Source: Allorhizobium ampelinum S4
GTDB taxonomy: Bacteria; Pseudomonadota; Alphaproteobacteria; Rhizobiales; Rhizobiaceae
Length of the DNA: 64,000 nucleotides
Assembly: GCF_000016285.1 (NCBI RefSeq)
Contig: NC_011989.1
Location: 1,987,001 to 2,051,000, forward strand
Direction of reading: 5' to 3'
How positions within the stretch are numbered: position 1 is the stretch's first letter; each line of letters starts with the position of its first letter. Below, piece after piece: positions 8,760-17,555 of the stretch. The notes beneath the pieces are model-generated. The model searched no databases. It had not been told where the DNA came from and saw nothing but the letters and a program-made list of their open reading frames with translations. The position numbers and the translations under genes were made by a program.

Positions 8760-9245
8760 GTGGCTATCGATCCTTTGGACTATCGTGAAGCGATGAGCCG
8801 CTACGCAGGCCACGTGCAGATCGTCACCACCGAATTTCAAGGCGTTGCCAGAGGCACGACCATCACTGCCGCATGCTCGGTTTCCGATCAGCCGCCGATG
8901 GTGCTGGCTTGCATTAACAATCAGAACGAAGGCAACAAGCCCTTCTTCGAAAGCGATTGTTTTGCCCTCAACACGCTTGCCGCTCATCATCAGGATCTGG
9001 CCGGAGCATTTGCTGGCTTTGGTAAGCTGTCGAGCGAAGAACGATTTGCGCTTGGCACCTGGGAACAGATGATTACCGGCGCGCCACTGCTGACCGGCGC
9101 CATCGCCGCCTATGATTGCCGGGTCGTAGACCGGAAAATCACCGCCACGCACACGGTGCTGTTCGGCGAAGTGGTGGGGCTGAAGCTTGGTGAAAAGGCT
9201 GCAACGCTTCTTTACCTGCAAAGAGGTTTCCATACCGTAGAATAG
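8760..9245 (+). CDS. Flavin reductase family protein
   Basis: About 161 residues of the FMN-binding split-barrel flavin reductase family, which supplies reduced FMN/FAD to a partner monooxygenase using NAD(P)H. Family features are MSRYAGHVQIVTTE at the N terminus, TTITAACSVSDQPPMVLACIN (cofactor-binding loop) and FALNTLAAHHQDLA. The GTG at 8760, placed seven bases after AAGGAG, is the best start; the TTG at 8730 lacks a ribosome site. No monooxygenase lies nearby, so the partner is unknown. It is followed after 21 bp by the TfoX-like gene. Confidence 0.85.
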   Translation: MAIDPLDYREAMSRYAGHVQIVTTEFQGVARGTTITAACSVSDQPPMVLACINNQNEGNKPFFESDCFALNTLAAHHQDLAGAFAGFGKLSSEERFALGTWEQMITGAPLLTGAIAAYDCRVVDRKITATHTVLFGEVVGLKLGEKAATLLYLQRGFHTVE

Positions 9246-9266
9246 GCCAGATCATGGACCCAAATC

Positions 9267-9611
9267 ATGGACAATGCCGATATTGAAGAGATGTTTCAAT
9301 CGCTGGGTCCGGTTAGTATCCGACGCATGTTCGGTGGCAAGGGTATCTATCACCACGGCATAATCTTCGCGCTTTATCTTTTCGACGAGATGATGCTGAA
9401 AGCTGACGCGCAGACGGCACCAGAGTTTGCCGCCGCTGGCGCCCGGCAATGGGTCTATCAGCGTCCGGGCAAGAACCCTGTCGCCATGCCCTATTGGTCT
9501 GTGCCGGAAGACGCGTTCGACGATCCCGACGAAATGGCGCGCTGGGCGAGCCTGGCCTATGAGGCGGGTATCAGGGCACAAAAGCCTTCAGCCTCAACGC
9601 GCCGCAGGTGA
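9267..9611 (+). CDS. TfoX/Sxy N-terminal domain protein
   Basis: 114 residues consisting only of the TfoX N-terminal domain, recognised by the SIRRMFGGKGIYHHG opening and the FALYLFDEMMLKAD strand pair. In gammaproteobacteria full-length Sxy/TfoX co-activates competence genes with CRP. Short alphaproteobacterial homologues like this one lack the C-terminal domain, and no competence role has been shown for them. The gene is probably cotranscribed with the flavin reductase upstream. Confidence 0.85.
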   Translation: MDNADIEEMFQSLGPVSIRRMFGGKGIYHHGIIFALYLFDEMMLKADAQTAPEFAAAGARQWVYQRPGKNPVAMPYWSVPEDAFDDPDEMARWASLAYEAGIRAQKPSASTRRR

Positions 9612-10176
9612 ACCTCGGCGCGGCAACAGTCGCTTAAGACGGCCTGGACACCGTAGCCAGGAGATTGGCGCTCGCGCCATCGCGTTGCCACAAAAAAGCA
9701 CCCAAAAAAGGGCTCTTCGCGAAAGCTAGGCGACTTGACGGACATCTAAATCAATAGTAGCAATTTTATTATATTCAACCAAAAGAAGCATTTAACTGTG
9801 TGAGGGTTTACTCGATCGCTCTTTGAAATCCAGTGGGTTTTGAAGGCAAGAATCATTCATATAATTTCACTCACCAATGTTTTTGTCAGGGAAAATCGAG
9901 CTCGAGTTTCCCCAAATTCAACAGACAACCTGAAGACTAAAGCATCATGGTGATGCTGATTTCCGACAATGTGCCAAAGGGTCCGCATTCAATGGCCAGG
10001 CCATTCTCTGCGAATTCATAAGGGTAAGCCATTCGGCTGAAGCCCTTTTCCTCACCAACCGTAAGACGTCACTTCCCTCTCCAATGGAGAGATATCGGGA
10101 GGGGCGAAGCTGTGGCCTATGGGAGGAAAATCCATAATTTCTGATCGTTTTTTCTTTAAATATCCCGGGGGATAAC
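9612..10176. other. AT-richer intergenic region before the tyrosinase gene
   Basis: 565 bp without a convincing gene. The middle (about 9740-9900) is clearly richer in A+T than the surroundings. It holds a 24-bp near-perfect palindrome, GGGAAAATCGAG / CTCGAGTTTCCC at 9889-9912 (11 of 12 positions symmetric), and a small hairpin AGCATCA-TGG-TGATGCT near 9940-9957. The last part carries a GGAGG sequence about 50 bp ahead of the tyrosinase start with no ORF attached. The palindrome could be an operator for the tyrosinase unit, but this is inference. Confidence 0.4.
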
Positions 10177-11697
10177 ATGGTTTACATTCGTAAAAGTGTA
10201 TGGGCGAATGGCGGCGATTTCAGCGATCCAATTCTCTATTGGTATGCCAAGGGTGTCGGCAAGCTGCGCCAAAAGGCATTGGCCGATAACACCAGCTGGA
10301 ATTTCATGGCTGCGATCCACGGGATTGATATCGATGATTCCGATAGTCTCTGGACGAAATATGGATATTACACGGCTGGTGAGACCCTGCCGTCCCAAGC
10401 AGATCAGGATCTCTATTGGAACCAATGCCAGCACGGCAGCTGGTATTTTCTGCCCTGGCATCGCGGCTATATCTGGTCGATTGAAGCGCTTGTGCGGGCG
10501 CAGATCGTCGCGCTAGGAGGTCCGGCGGACTGGGCCATGCCCTATTGGAACTACAGCGATACGACCAATCCCAAGGCACGGATGATGCCACCTGCCTTCG
10601 CGCAGGAAGAGTTTGAAGGTGGTCCTAATCCGCTCTACATCAAGCAGCGCTACGGATCAGGAACGCCACCGATTATCGTGCCTGTCGAGGATGTGAGCCT
10701 GGAGGCACTGGAGTGGCCTATTTTCACGGGTGTGTCCTCAGGCGGTAGCCCAGGATTTGGTGGCGTAAAGACGGGCTTTTCCCACGATAGCGACACATTC
10801 GGCCTGTTGGAACACATGCCACACAATGTGGTCCATATTGCTATCGGCGGCGAATATAATGGCGATGAAGCCCTGCCAGGCCTAATGGCCATACCGGACA
10901 CGGCGGGACTAGATCCGATCTTCTGGCTGCATCATGCCAATATCGACCGGCTTTGGGCGCAATGGAATGCCGCGTCCCCACAGCATAAGAACCCTGTCGA
11001 TCCGGCCTGGTTGGACGGCCCTCAGGACCGTAAATTCGCCGTGCCGAACCCGGATGGAACGCCATATTATTACAAGCCCTCTGATATGCTGGAGACCACA
11101 AGCCCGAAACTGGATTATACCTATGACCAGTTCGTTGTCGCTCAAGCCCCTGTTCTGGCGGCGGCTGTCGCAACAGGAGGAAAAGCAGTGACGGAACCCA
11201 AAGCTGCCGAACTGGTCGGGGCGAATGCGGATGTTCTTGCTCTAGCCGGTGAAAAAACGGCATCGGCGGTTCGTCTCGACGATGCCTCGTCGGCGCTTTT
11301 CGCTGCACCGAAGACGTTGGCTTTGGGGTTGCGCAGTGGCGATGTCCCGCGTGACAGGTATTTCCTCAATCTGGAAAACATTCGTGCACAACAGGATGGC
11401 TTCGTGATTGATGTCTATCTCAATCTGCCCGATGATGCCGATCATCAGCACCGTCTGGACCTTCGTGCTGGCTCTGTCGGCCTATTCGGTGTTCGCAATG
11501 CGTCGAAAACCGACAGCTCCCATGGCGGACGGGGTGTGACGCAGGTTCTTGACATCACAAGACTCCTGTCCGGCTTAATCCATAGTGGCGACATTGCCAA
11601 GAGCGGCTTGAGCGTCCATCTCGTTCCCCGGAAGGCTCTGGGAGACGATGCAAAGGTCACTGTTGAACGCATCAGCCTTTACCGTCAGCCGGGCTAA
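10177..11697 (+). CDS. Tyrosinase / polyphenol oxidase with PPO-like C-terminal domain
   Basis: A 506-residue type-3 copper protein that should oxidise phenols or catechols to o-quinones, the first step of melanin formation. CuA ligands are probably H48 (AAIHGID), H86 and H95 (QCQHGSWYFLPWHR). CuB ligands are H216 and H220 (MPHNVVH) and one of H252/H253 (DPIFWLHHANIDRLW). C84 stands two residues before H86, the C-x-H arrangement that forms the Cys-His thioether in fungal tyrosinases. Residues about 385-506 (RYFLNLENIRAQ..., VYLNLPDDADH) resemble the C-terminal domain of plant-type polyphenol oxidases. There is no signal peptide. A GGGGGAT ribosome site precedes the ATG. A DUF2182 gene follows after 5 bp. 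Confidence 0.92.
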   Translation: MVYIRKSVWANGGDFSDPILYWYAKGVGKLRQKALADNTSWNFMAAIHGIDIDDSDSLWTKYGYYTAGETLPSQADQDLYWNQCQHGSWYFLPWHRGYIWSIEALVRAQIVALGGPADWAMPYWNYSDTTNPKARMMPPAFAQEEFEGGPNPLYIKQRYGSGTPPIIVPVEDVSLEALEWPIFTGVSSGGSPGFGGVKTGFSHDSDTFGLLEHMPHNVVHIAIGGEYNGDEALPGLMAIPDTAGLDPIFWLHHANIDRLWAQWNAASPQHKNPVDPAWLDGPQDRKFAVPNPDGTPYYYKPSDMLETTSPKLDYTYDQFVVAQAPVLAAAVATGGKAVTEPKAAELVGANADVLALAGEKTASAVRLDDASSALFAAPKTLALGLRSGDVPRDRYFLNLENIRAQQDGFVIDVYLNLPDDADHQHRLDLRAGSVGLFGVRNASKTDSSHGGRGVTQVLDITRLLSGLIHSGDIAKSGLSVHLVPRKALGDDAKVTVERISLYRQPG

Positions 11698-11702
11698 ACA
11701 GC

Positions 11703-12548
11703 ATGGCTCCCACTCTGTCTCGGCTCAGGGCCGTGGTCTCCTTGCTGAAGGAGCCACCATGGCCCACCTTGCTTACCTTCAGCCTCCTCGGCTGGCTCGC
11801 CATGGCTTTCACAAGCCATGGCAGCGACGCGCTGGATCTTTGCATTTCGGCCTCTGGCGCTCTTCTGGACCGCGGCTGGCGCGCCTTCCAGGTGCAAATA
11901 TGGATGATGTCCATATCCGGCGTTGCTTTGTCTTTGATAATTATGCTGACCGCAATGATGTCATTGATTTTGCGCGACCCGATCAAACATATCTGGAACC
12001 GTAGCCTCAAGAGGCGGCGAGTACGCTCGTTGGGCATGTTCTTTGTCAGTTATTGCGGTCTCTGGGCTGTTTGGGCACCACTGCTTGTGGTCCTCGGCAT
12101 GCTGCTGCGGGTGACTGCCAGCCTTGTTGATCTACCAGTCCTGCTGCTGGCATTGGGCCTCGTTGGCTTCTGGCAAATCACACCCTGGAAACAACGTATC
12201 TTGAACCAGTGTCACTGGACGCCGCGATTGAGCGCTTTTGGCTGGTCCGCAGACCGCGATTGCCTGCGCTACGGCCTGCGCGAGGGCGGACTTTGTGTTG
12301 GTACCTGCTGGGCGCTGATGGTGTTACCATTCGCCGAGTATGACTACCATCTTCTGTTTATGGCTGCCACATCGGTAATCATGGTCTCGGAGAGGCTGCG
12401 TCCCGGACGTCCAGCTCGCTGGACTATAGCAGGACCAGCAGGCCTTGTGTATCAAGGAGCGCTTAAGCGGTTACGCCGCACAACCAACACTGTTCCAGGA
12501 TGCTTTGATGGTTGCGATCCGTCACGGCACGCGGAAAAATCAGCGTAA
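11703..12548 (+). CDS. DUF2182 predicted metal-binding membrane protein
   Basis: 281 residues with about six hydrophobic segments. It carries the DUF2182 signature: a CHWTPR segment in the middle followed by the GLREGGLCVGTCW segment that begins the next helix. The family is described as integral-membrane and metal-binding because of these cysteines and the histidine; its function is unproven. The gene starts 5 bp after the tyrosinase stop and has no promoter room of its own, so the two are one operon. A role in copper delivery to, or membrane association of, the tyrosinase is a reasonable inference only. The 3' end overlaps the convergent Nudix gene by 9 bp. Confidence 0.8.
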   Translation: MAPTLSRLRAVVSLLKEPPWPTLLTFSLLGWLAMAFTSHGSDALDLCISASGALLDRGWRAFQVQIWMMSISGVALSLIIMLTAMMSLILRDPIKHIWNRSLKRRRVRSLGMFFVSYCGLWAVWAPLLVVLGMLLRVTASLVDLPVLLLALGLVGFWQITPWKQRILNQCHWTPRLSAFGWSADRDCLRYGLREGGLCVGTCWALMVLPFAEYDYHLLFMAATSVIMVSERLRPGRPARWTIAGPAGLVYQGALKRLRRTTNTVPGCFDGCDPSRHAEKSA

Positions 12549-12944
12549 AAACGGCAGTACGGCCTTCGTAAAAGCCGATAAAGGTTGCGGCAGATCATCT
12601 AACGCAAACCAACCGAAGTCCGAAAGCTTGTCAGGCTCTGTCAGCGTCGCTTCGCCGGAGATGTCGCTGGTCTTATAGAGAAGAGAGACCCAGTGCTGGC
12701 GGTCGGCTGCGATGATCTGTTCGCTGACGCTGACAAATTCCACGGAGCCGATGGTCAGGCCGGTTTCTTCTTCGGCCTCACGCCGGGCTGCTTGTTCCGC
12801 AGGTTCAAGCACATCGACCTTGCCGCCGACAATACTCCAAAAACCGGCTTCGGGTGGGCGCATTCGCTTATAGAGCAAGAGCTTGCCATCCCTGACAATG
12901 GCAAGGCCAACGCCGACACCCGGAAAATCTAATCCGGGAACCAT
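12540..12944 (-). CDS. Nudix hydrolase
   Basis: About 134 residues (141 if a TTG at 12965 is used). The Nudix box GxxxxxExxxxxxxREUxEExGU is complete in the segment from GGKVDVLEPAE to EEETGLTIG. Such enzymes hydrolyse nucleoside diphosphates linked to another moiety, often for housecleaning; the substrate is not defined. The ATG at 12944 lies one base after the helicase stop, so translation is probably coupled to the helicase gene. The C terminus overlaps the convergent DUF2182 gene by 9 bp. Confidence 0.88.
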   Translation of the reverse strand: MVPGLDFPGVGVGLAIVRDGKLLLYKRMRPPEAGFWSIVGGKVDVLEPAEQAARREAEEETGLTIGSVEFVSVSEQIIAADRQHWVSLLYKTSDISGEATLTEPDKLSDFGWFALDDLPQPLSAFTKAVLPFLR

Positions 12945-12945
12945 A

Positions 12946-14556
12946 TCAGGCTTTGGCGCTGGCAACGATCAGCATGAAAGCCGGAATATCATCGCCGAAA
13001 CCAACCGGTGTCGGGCCGTCATCATGGTCGCGGTAATGCTGGCGGCGGCGTTCGCGCTGGTCGTCATTGGCCGGGTTGGGCGCCTGATTATTGCGATAAT
13101 CGCGGTTGCCCTGGCTTGGCCGTCTGTCTGTCTTGCGCTCTTGCTTCACGCTATCCACCTTGGTTGCGACGACTTCTACAGCCGCTTCGGTGCTAATCTG
13201 CTCTTCTGTCGTGTCAGGCTTGTGACTGCTGCGATGTTCACGGTCACCGTCACGCGCACCGTCTCTGGAGCGCTCCCGGCCACGGCCCCGGTCACTACCG
13301 TTTCTGTCACTACCGCTCTTGTCACGAGCATTCTTGCCGCCCCGGCCACGGCGCTCATCACGATCACCTTCAGCCATAGGCGGCAGAGAGGCGACGTCGC
13401 CGTCCAGCCATTCTGGCTTTTCACCGATCAGTTTTTCAATCGCGTCGAGATATTTTGCGTCGGACTTGGTCACCAGCGTGAACGCACGGCCGGAGCGACC
13501 GGCACGGCCGGTACGGCCGATGCGGTGGACATAGTCTTCCGCATGAATCGGCACGTCGAAATTGAACACATGGCTGACATCAGGAATATCAAGGCCACGA
13601 GCCGCAACGTCGGAAGCGACCAGAAGGGTGATCTGATTGTCCTTGAAACCGGCCAGCATGTTGGTGCGCGAACGCTGGTCCATGTCGCCATGCAGGGCGC
13701 CGACCGAAAAACCATGACGTTCCAGCGAGCGGAACAGATCGGCCACATCCTTCTTCCTGTTACAGAAGATGATGGCGTTCTTCAGATCGTCCTGGGCGCG
13801 GATAATGTCACGCAGGGTGGAGCGCTTTTCATAGTCCTTGTTCTGGCAGGCCACCAGCCGCTGCGTCACGGTCTTAGCGGTCGAAGATGGCGGAGCCACC
13901 TCGATCCGTTCCGGATTTTGCAGGAACTTGTCGGCCAGCTTCTGGATTTCCGGCGGCATGGTGGCCGAGAAAAACAGCGTCTGACGGGTAAAGGGAATGA
14001 GCTTGGCGATGCGCTCGATATCGGGAATGAAGCCCATGTCCAGCATGCGGTCGGCTTCGTCGATAACGAGGATTTCGACGCCGGTCATCAGCAGCTTGCC
14101 GCGCTCGCAATGGTCCAACAGGCGGCCAGGCGTGCAGATCAGCACATCGGCGCCACGCTCCAGTTTGCGGTCCTGTTCATCGAACGAAACGCCGCCGATC
14201 AGCAGGGCAATGTTGAGCTTGTGATTCTTGCCGTATTTTTCGAAATTCTCGGCCACCTGGGCTGCAAGTTCGCGCGTCGGCTCCATAATCAGCGTGCGCG
14301 GCATGCGTGCGCGTGCGCGGCCTTTTTCGAGCAATGTCAGCATCGGCAGTACGAAGGACGCCGTCTTGCCTGTACCCGTCTGGGCAATGCCGCAAATGTC
14401 GCGGCGCATCAGGGCCGGCGGAATGGCGCCAGCCTGGATTGGTGTCGGCACGGTGTAGCCGGCATCAGTTACAGCGGAAAGAACTTTTTGGCTCAGGCCA
14501 AGGTCAGCGAATGTGGTCAAAGGGAAATGTTTTCCGTTCCGTTCTTGCGAACTCAA
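12946..14556 (-). CDS. rhlE: DEAD-box ATP-dependent RNA helicase, RhlE-like
   Basis: 536 residues. Both RecA-like domains are present: AQTGTGKT (motif I), PTRELA (Ia), TPGRLLD (Ib), VIDEADRMLDMGF (II), SATMP (III), ALHGDMDQ/ARGLDIPDV and HRIGRTGRAGRSG (VI). The ADRMLDMGF form of motif II points to the RhlE group. The tail after about residue 390 is hydrophilic and rich in Arg, Asp and Gly, typical of RNA-binding extensions. The likely role is remodelling of RNA in ribosome assembly or decay. It is the first gene of a coupled pair with the Nudix hydrolase. The long antisense ORF over it is a codon-bias shadow. Confidence 0.93.
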   Translation of the reverse strand: MSSQERNGKHFPLTTFADLGLSQKVLSAVTDAGYTVPTPIQAGAIPPALMRRDICGIAQTGTGKTASFVLPMLTLLEKGRARARMPRTLIMEPTRELAAQVAENFEKYGKNHKLNIALLIGGVSFDEQDRKLERGADVLICTPGRLLDHCERGKLLMTGVEILVIDEADRMLDMGFIPDIERIAKLIPFTRQTLFFSATMPPEIQKLADKFLQNPERIEVAPPSSTAKTVTQRLVACQNKDYEKRSTLRDIIRAQDDLKNAIIFCNRKKDVADLFRSLERHGFSVGALHGDMDQRSRTNMLAGFKDNQITLLVASDVAARGLDIPDVSHVFNFDVPIHAEDYVHRIGRTGRAGRSGRAFTLVTKSDAKYLDAIEKLIGEKPEWLDGDVASLPPMAEGDRDERRGRGGKNARDKSGSDRNGSDRGRGRERSRDGARDGDREHRSSHKPDTTEEQISTEAAVEVVATKVDSVKQERKTDRRPSQGNRDYRNNQAPNPANDDQRERRRQHYRDHDDGPTPVGFGDDIPAFMLIVASAKA

Positions 14557-14661
14557 GATGAATCGCCCGCGAACAGGCGTTAACGCCAGCGCGGGATAGG
14601 CCGAAAACGCCTCAAAGTCAAGGAATACGCCCTTCGCTGCGCCATAAAGCTTAACGAAACT

Positions 14662-15285
14662 TCAATTTCCGCGGCCAGATGCGAGAATAGCCAGCCCGGC
14701 AGCACCCAAAAAACCTCCGGTCGTGCGGTTTATCAGCGCCACGCTACGGGGTGTTTTCAGGACGCGTCTGGCCCGTTCCGACAGAAAGATATGGCCACCG
14801 ATCACCGCGGTCTCGACCGCAAGAATGATCCCGATAATATCGATCAGCGCCGACACATTGAAGGATGCGGGTACGAAATTCGGCAGCAGCGCCAGATAGA
14901 AAAGCGGCATTTTCGGATTGCCGAGATTGAGCGCGAAACCTGTCAGGTACACGGGGAACAGTGATCCACGGCGCTCCATAGGCACCATCTGCGGCAGGAC
15001 CGGCTTTGCCATCCACAGGCGGACACCCATCCAGATGAGATAAACCGCACCGCCGTAGCGCAAAAGCTCCATCAGCCAGCCCATATCCTGCGCCAGCACG
15101 GACAGGCCGAAAAATGCAAGCGTCAAATAAATCAGGATGCCGGTTACCGTACCCAGGCCATAAGCAAGACCCGACGCTGGCCCATGGGAAAGGGTGCGGG
15201 CCATGATCGTCACATTATCAGGACCGGGACTGGCAGCAAACACCAGAAAGGCCAGCGCAAAGGTGAGCATTGAATGCAGGTCCAT
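14662..15285 (-). CDS. LysE/RhtB-family exporter
   Basis: A 207-residue multi-pass membrane protein with the N-terminal ASPGPDNVTIMARTLSHG motif and GNPKMPLFYLALLPNF in the middle, both typical of the LysE/RhtB/CadD export superfamily. The start at 15285 follows GGGGAT with good spacing; the longer frame to 15363 would run into the terminator hairpin upstream. The substrate is unknown. It is separated from the upstream alpha/beta-hydrolase gene by that terminator, so it should have its own promoter in the short gap. Confidence 0.88.
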   Translation of the reverse strand: MDLHSMLTFALAFLVFAASPGPDNVTIMARTLSHGPASGLAYGLGTVTGILIYLTLAFFGLSVLAQDMGWLMELLRYGGAVYLIWMGVRLWMAKPVLPQMVPMERRGSLFPVYLTGFALNLGNPKMPLFYLALLPNFVPASFNVSALIDIIGIILAVETAVIGGHIFLSERARRVLKTPRSVALINRTTGGFLGAAGLAILASGRGN

Positions 15286-15362
15286 GACAATCCCCTTTTC
15301 CTTCCCAGAGCTTCTGGCCCAGAGCTTCTGGAAGCAAATTTTGACGCATAGACTATGCCACA

Positions 15363-15393
15363 AAAAACGCCGGTTGAAACAACCGGCGTTTTT
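15363..15393 (-). terminator. Rho-independent terminator after the alpha/beta-hydrolase gene
   Basis: A perfect 13-bp stem (AAAAACGCCGGTT / AACCGGCGTTTTT) with a 5-nt loop GAAAC. The A-tract on one side becomes the U-tract for minus-strand transcription that ends the hydrolase gene 25 bp upstream. The symmetry makes it potentially bidirectional. Confidence 0.9.
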
Positions 15394-15417
15394 ATTTGGA
15401 AAGGAAAGATGTGCTGA

Positions 15418-16095
15418 TCAGCGCAGCCGCTTGGCAGCCGGTTCCGGCACCAATTCGCCTTCAAGGCGGCGGTCGAGATAATCCTCGCATTCGCCCATCA
15501 GCGTTTCGACCTGACCATTGAAGAAATGGTTGGCGCCGGGCAAGGTCTTCTGGGTGATCAGAATACCCTTCTGAGTCTTCAGCTTGTCTACCAGTCCTTG
15601 AACGTCCTTTTCCGGCGCAACCTTGTCGGCGTCGCCATGGATAATCAGACCCGACGAAGGGCAGGGGGCGAGGAAGGAGAAATCATAGGTATTCGGCTGC
15701 GGCGCAACCGAAATGAATCCTTCGATTTCCGGGCGGCGCATCAACAGCTGCATGCCGATCCACGAGCCGAAGGAATAGCCGGCAACCCAACAGCTCTTCG
15801 AATCGGGATGCAGGCTCTGCACCCAATCCAGCGCCGAGGCCGCATCGGACAATTCGCCGGCGCCGTGGTCGAATTCACCCTGGCTACGGCCAATGCTGCG
15901 GAAGTTGAAGCGCAGGGTGGTAAAACCACGCTTCTGGAACATGTAGAACAACTGATAAACGATCTGATTGTTCATCGTGCCGCCAAATTGCGGATGCGGA
16001 TGCAGGATGATCGCAATCGGGGCGCTCTTTTCCTTGGAGGGCTGGTAGCGGCCCTCTAGACGTCCTGCGGGTCCGTTGAAAATGACTTCGGGCAT
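15418..16095 (-). CDS. Alpha/beta hydrolase (COG2945-like)
   Basis: 225 residues with the alpha/beta-hydrolase nucleophile elbow GYSFGSW, an oxyanion-loop LHPHPQFGG near the N terminus, an acid-loop IHGDADKVAP and a C-terminal GANHFF histidine. This HPHPxxGG form belongs to the small serine-hydrolase group of COG2945, whose substrates are mostly unknown. The start at 16095 is supported by CGGAG six to ten bases upstream; the upstream extension to 16236 is hydrophilic and has no site. Confidence 0.88.
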   Translation of the reverse strand: MPEVIFNGPAGRLEGRYQPSKEKSAPIAIILHPHPQFGGTMNNQIVYQLFYMFQKRGFTTLRFNFRSIGRSQGEFDHGAGELSDAASALDWVQSLHPDSKSCWVAGYSFGSWIGMQLLMRRPEIEGFISVAPQPNTYDFSFLAPCPSSGLIIHGDADKVAPEKDVQGLVDKLKTQKGILITQKTLPGANHFFNGQVETLMGECEDYLDRRLEGELVPEPAAKRLR

Positions 16096-16391
16096 GGATA
16101 CTCCGGTCTTGGCGTGTTTTTTTGCCTTCGCACCCTTGGCAGGTCGGAAGATGACTTGACGGGGGCACTCAGCTTTTCTAAAACCCAGTTTAGAACCATT
16201 CGAAATTATGGGTCGCTGTGTTATTGAATGTGTCATAGGACAGTCGGGGTGAAAATTTCAAGAAAAATGCATCTTCTAAGGCTGATGCATGATTTTCTCC
16301 GAAAACAGGGCATGATTTAAGACAATACGCAGGTTTTGCGCCCTCCGGGTCAAGATCGCGGCACAACAAAGTGGACCATATCAGAGAAAAC

Positions 16392-17555
16392 ATGGCTGAA
16401 CGCATTTACATGGACTGGAATGCCACCGCGCCGCTTCTGAATGAAGCGCGTGATGCCATGCTGGCTGCTTTGGCCATGCCGGGCAATCCGTCCTCTGTTC
16501 ATGCTGAAGGCCGGACTGCCCGCGCCCTGGTAGAAAAGGCGCGCCGCCAGGTGGCGGAACTTGTCGGAGCCGCGCCTGCCAATGTCATCTTCACCTCGAC
16601 AGCAACGGAAGCGGCAAATTTTGTTCTATCGCCACGCTATAGAATGGGCCGTTCGCTGCTGGCTGTCGGACGAGCCTATGTCTCGGCCATCGAACATCCC
16701 GCCGTGCGGCAAGGCGGACGGTTTTCGCCTGACTGTGTGACCGAAATCCCGGTGACTCGGCAGGGCGTGGTCGATCTCGATGCCCTGGAACGGGCGCTGG
16801 CCGACCACCCTGCCGATCAGGGCATGCCGCTGGTCGCCGTGATGCTGGCCAACAATGAAACCGGCGTTATCCAGCCGGTCGAAGCTGTTGGGAAACTGGT
16901 TCACGCCAAGGGCGGATTGCTGCTGGTGGATGCGGTCCAGGCGGTTGGGCGTATCCTGGTGGATATTGCGGCCCTGGATGCGGATTTCCTGATTGTCTCG
17001 GCTCACAAACTTGGCGGCCCCAAAGGGGCTGGTGCCGTGGTTGCTCGCGGCGAGGCGCTGATGCCGGAGCCGCTGGTACGCGGCGGCGGCCAGGAAAAGG
17101 GCCATCGTGGCGGCACGGAGAACCTTTCTGCAATTGCGGGCTTCGGCGCTGCTGCGGACCATGCTACAAAAGACTTGATAAATCGCAATTTACAGATTGC
17201 GGCCTTGCGAGATGCTTTGGAAACAGGCATGCGCAGCATCGCGCCCGATCTGGTGATCCACGGCGCAGGTCAGACACGTATCGGCAATACGAGTTTTTTC
17301 ACGCTGCCAGGACTTAAGGCGGAAACCGGGCAGATCGCCTTTGACCTGGAAGGCGTGGCACTGTCTGCCGGAGCGGCCTGTTCTTCCGGCAAGGTTGGAC
17401 AGAGCCATGTTTTGACGGCGATGGGATTGGATGCCGGCAGTGGCGGCTTGCGACTGTCGCTCGGTCCCGCCACAACGGCAGAGGATATCGAGCGGGTCAT
17501 CTCGGTTTTCGCCAGGATTGCCGGGCGGCGCCAGCTTGCCGGTCACGCGGCGTGA
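16392..17555 (+). CDS. sufS2: Cysteine desulfurase, NifS/IscS type (SufS2)
   Basis: A 387-residue PLP enzyme that takes sulfur from L-cysteine as a persulfide for Fe-S assembly. The PLP lysine is in SAHKLGGPKGAG, the active cysteine in GAACSSGKV, and the group-I type GGGQEKGHRGGTEN loop is present. The start at 16392 (MAERIYMDWNATAP) fits the family; an ATG at 16371 adds seven residues. It lies 144 bp upstream of sufB on the same strand. The order cysteine desulfurase-sufBCD-sufS-sufT-sufA resembles the sufS2BCDS1XA arrangement of Agrobacterium. Confidence 0.92.
   Translation: MAERIYMDWNATAPLLNEARDAMLAALAMPGNPSSVHAEGRTARALVEKARRQVAELVGAAPANVIFTSTATEAANFVLSPRYRMGRSLLAVGRAYVSAIEHPAVRQGGRFSPDCVTEIPVTRQGVVDLDALERALADHPADQGMPLVAVMLANNETGVIQPVEAVGKLVHAKGGLLLVDAVQAVGRILVDIAALDADFLIVSAHKLGGPKGAGAVVARGEALMPEPLVRGGGQEKGHRGGTENLSAIAGFGAAADHATKDLINRNLQIAALRDALETGMRSIAPDLVIHGAGQTRIGNTSFFTLPGLKAETGQIAFDLEGVALSAGAACSSGKVGQSHVLTAMGLDAGSGGLRLSLGPATTAEDIERVISVFARIAGRRQLAGHAA

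Noticed and set aside
12540..12965. TTG start at 12965 for the Nudix gene
   Set aside because: It would overlap the helicase gene by 20 bp without a ribosome site; the ATG at 12944 directly after the helicase stop fits better, although the longer form cannot be excluded.
12883..14583. 566-codon ORF on the plus strand opposite the DEAD-box helicase
   Set aside because: It is fully antisense to a gene with all helicase motifs and has no recognisable domain; it results from high GC at third codon positions.
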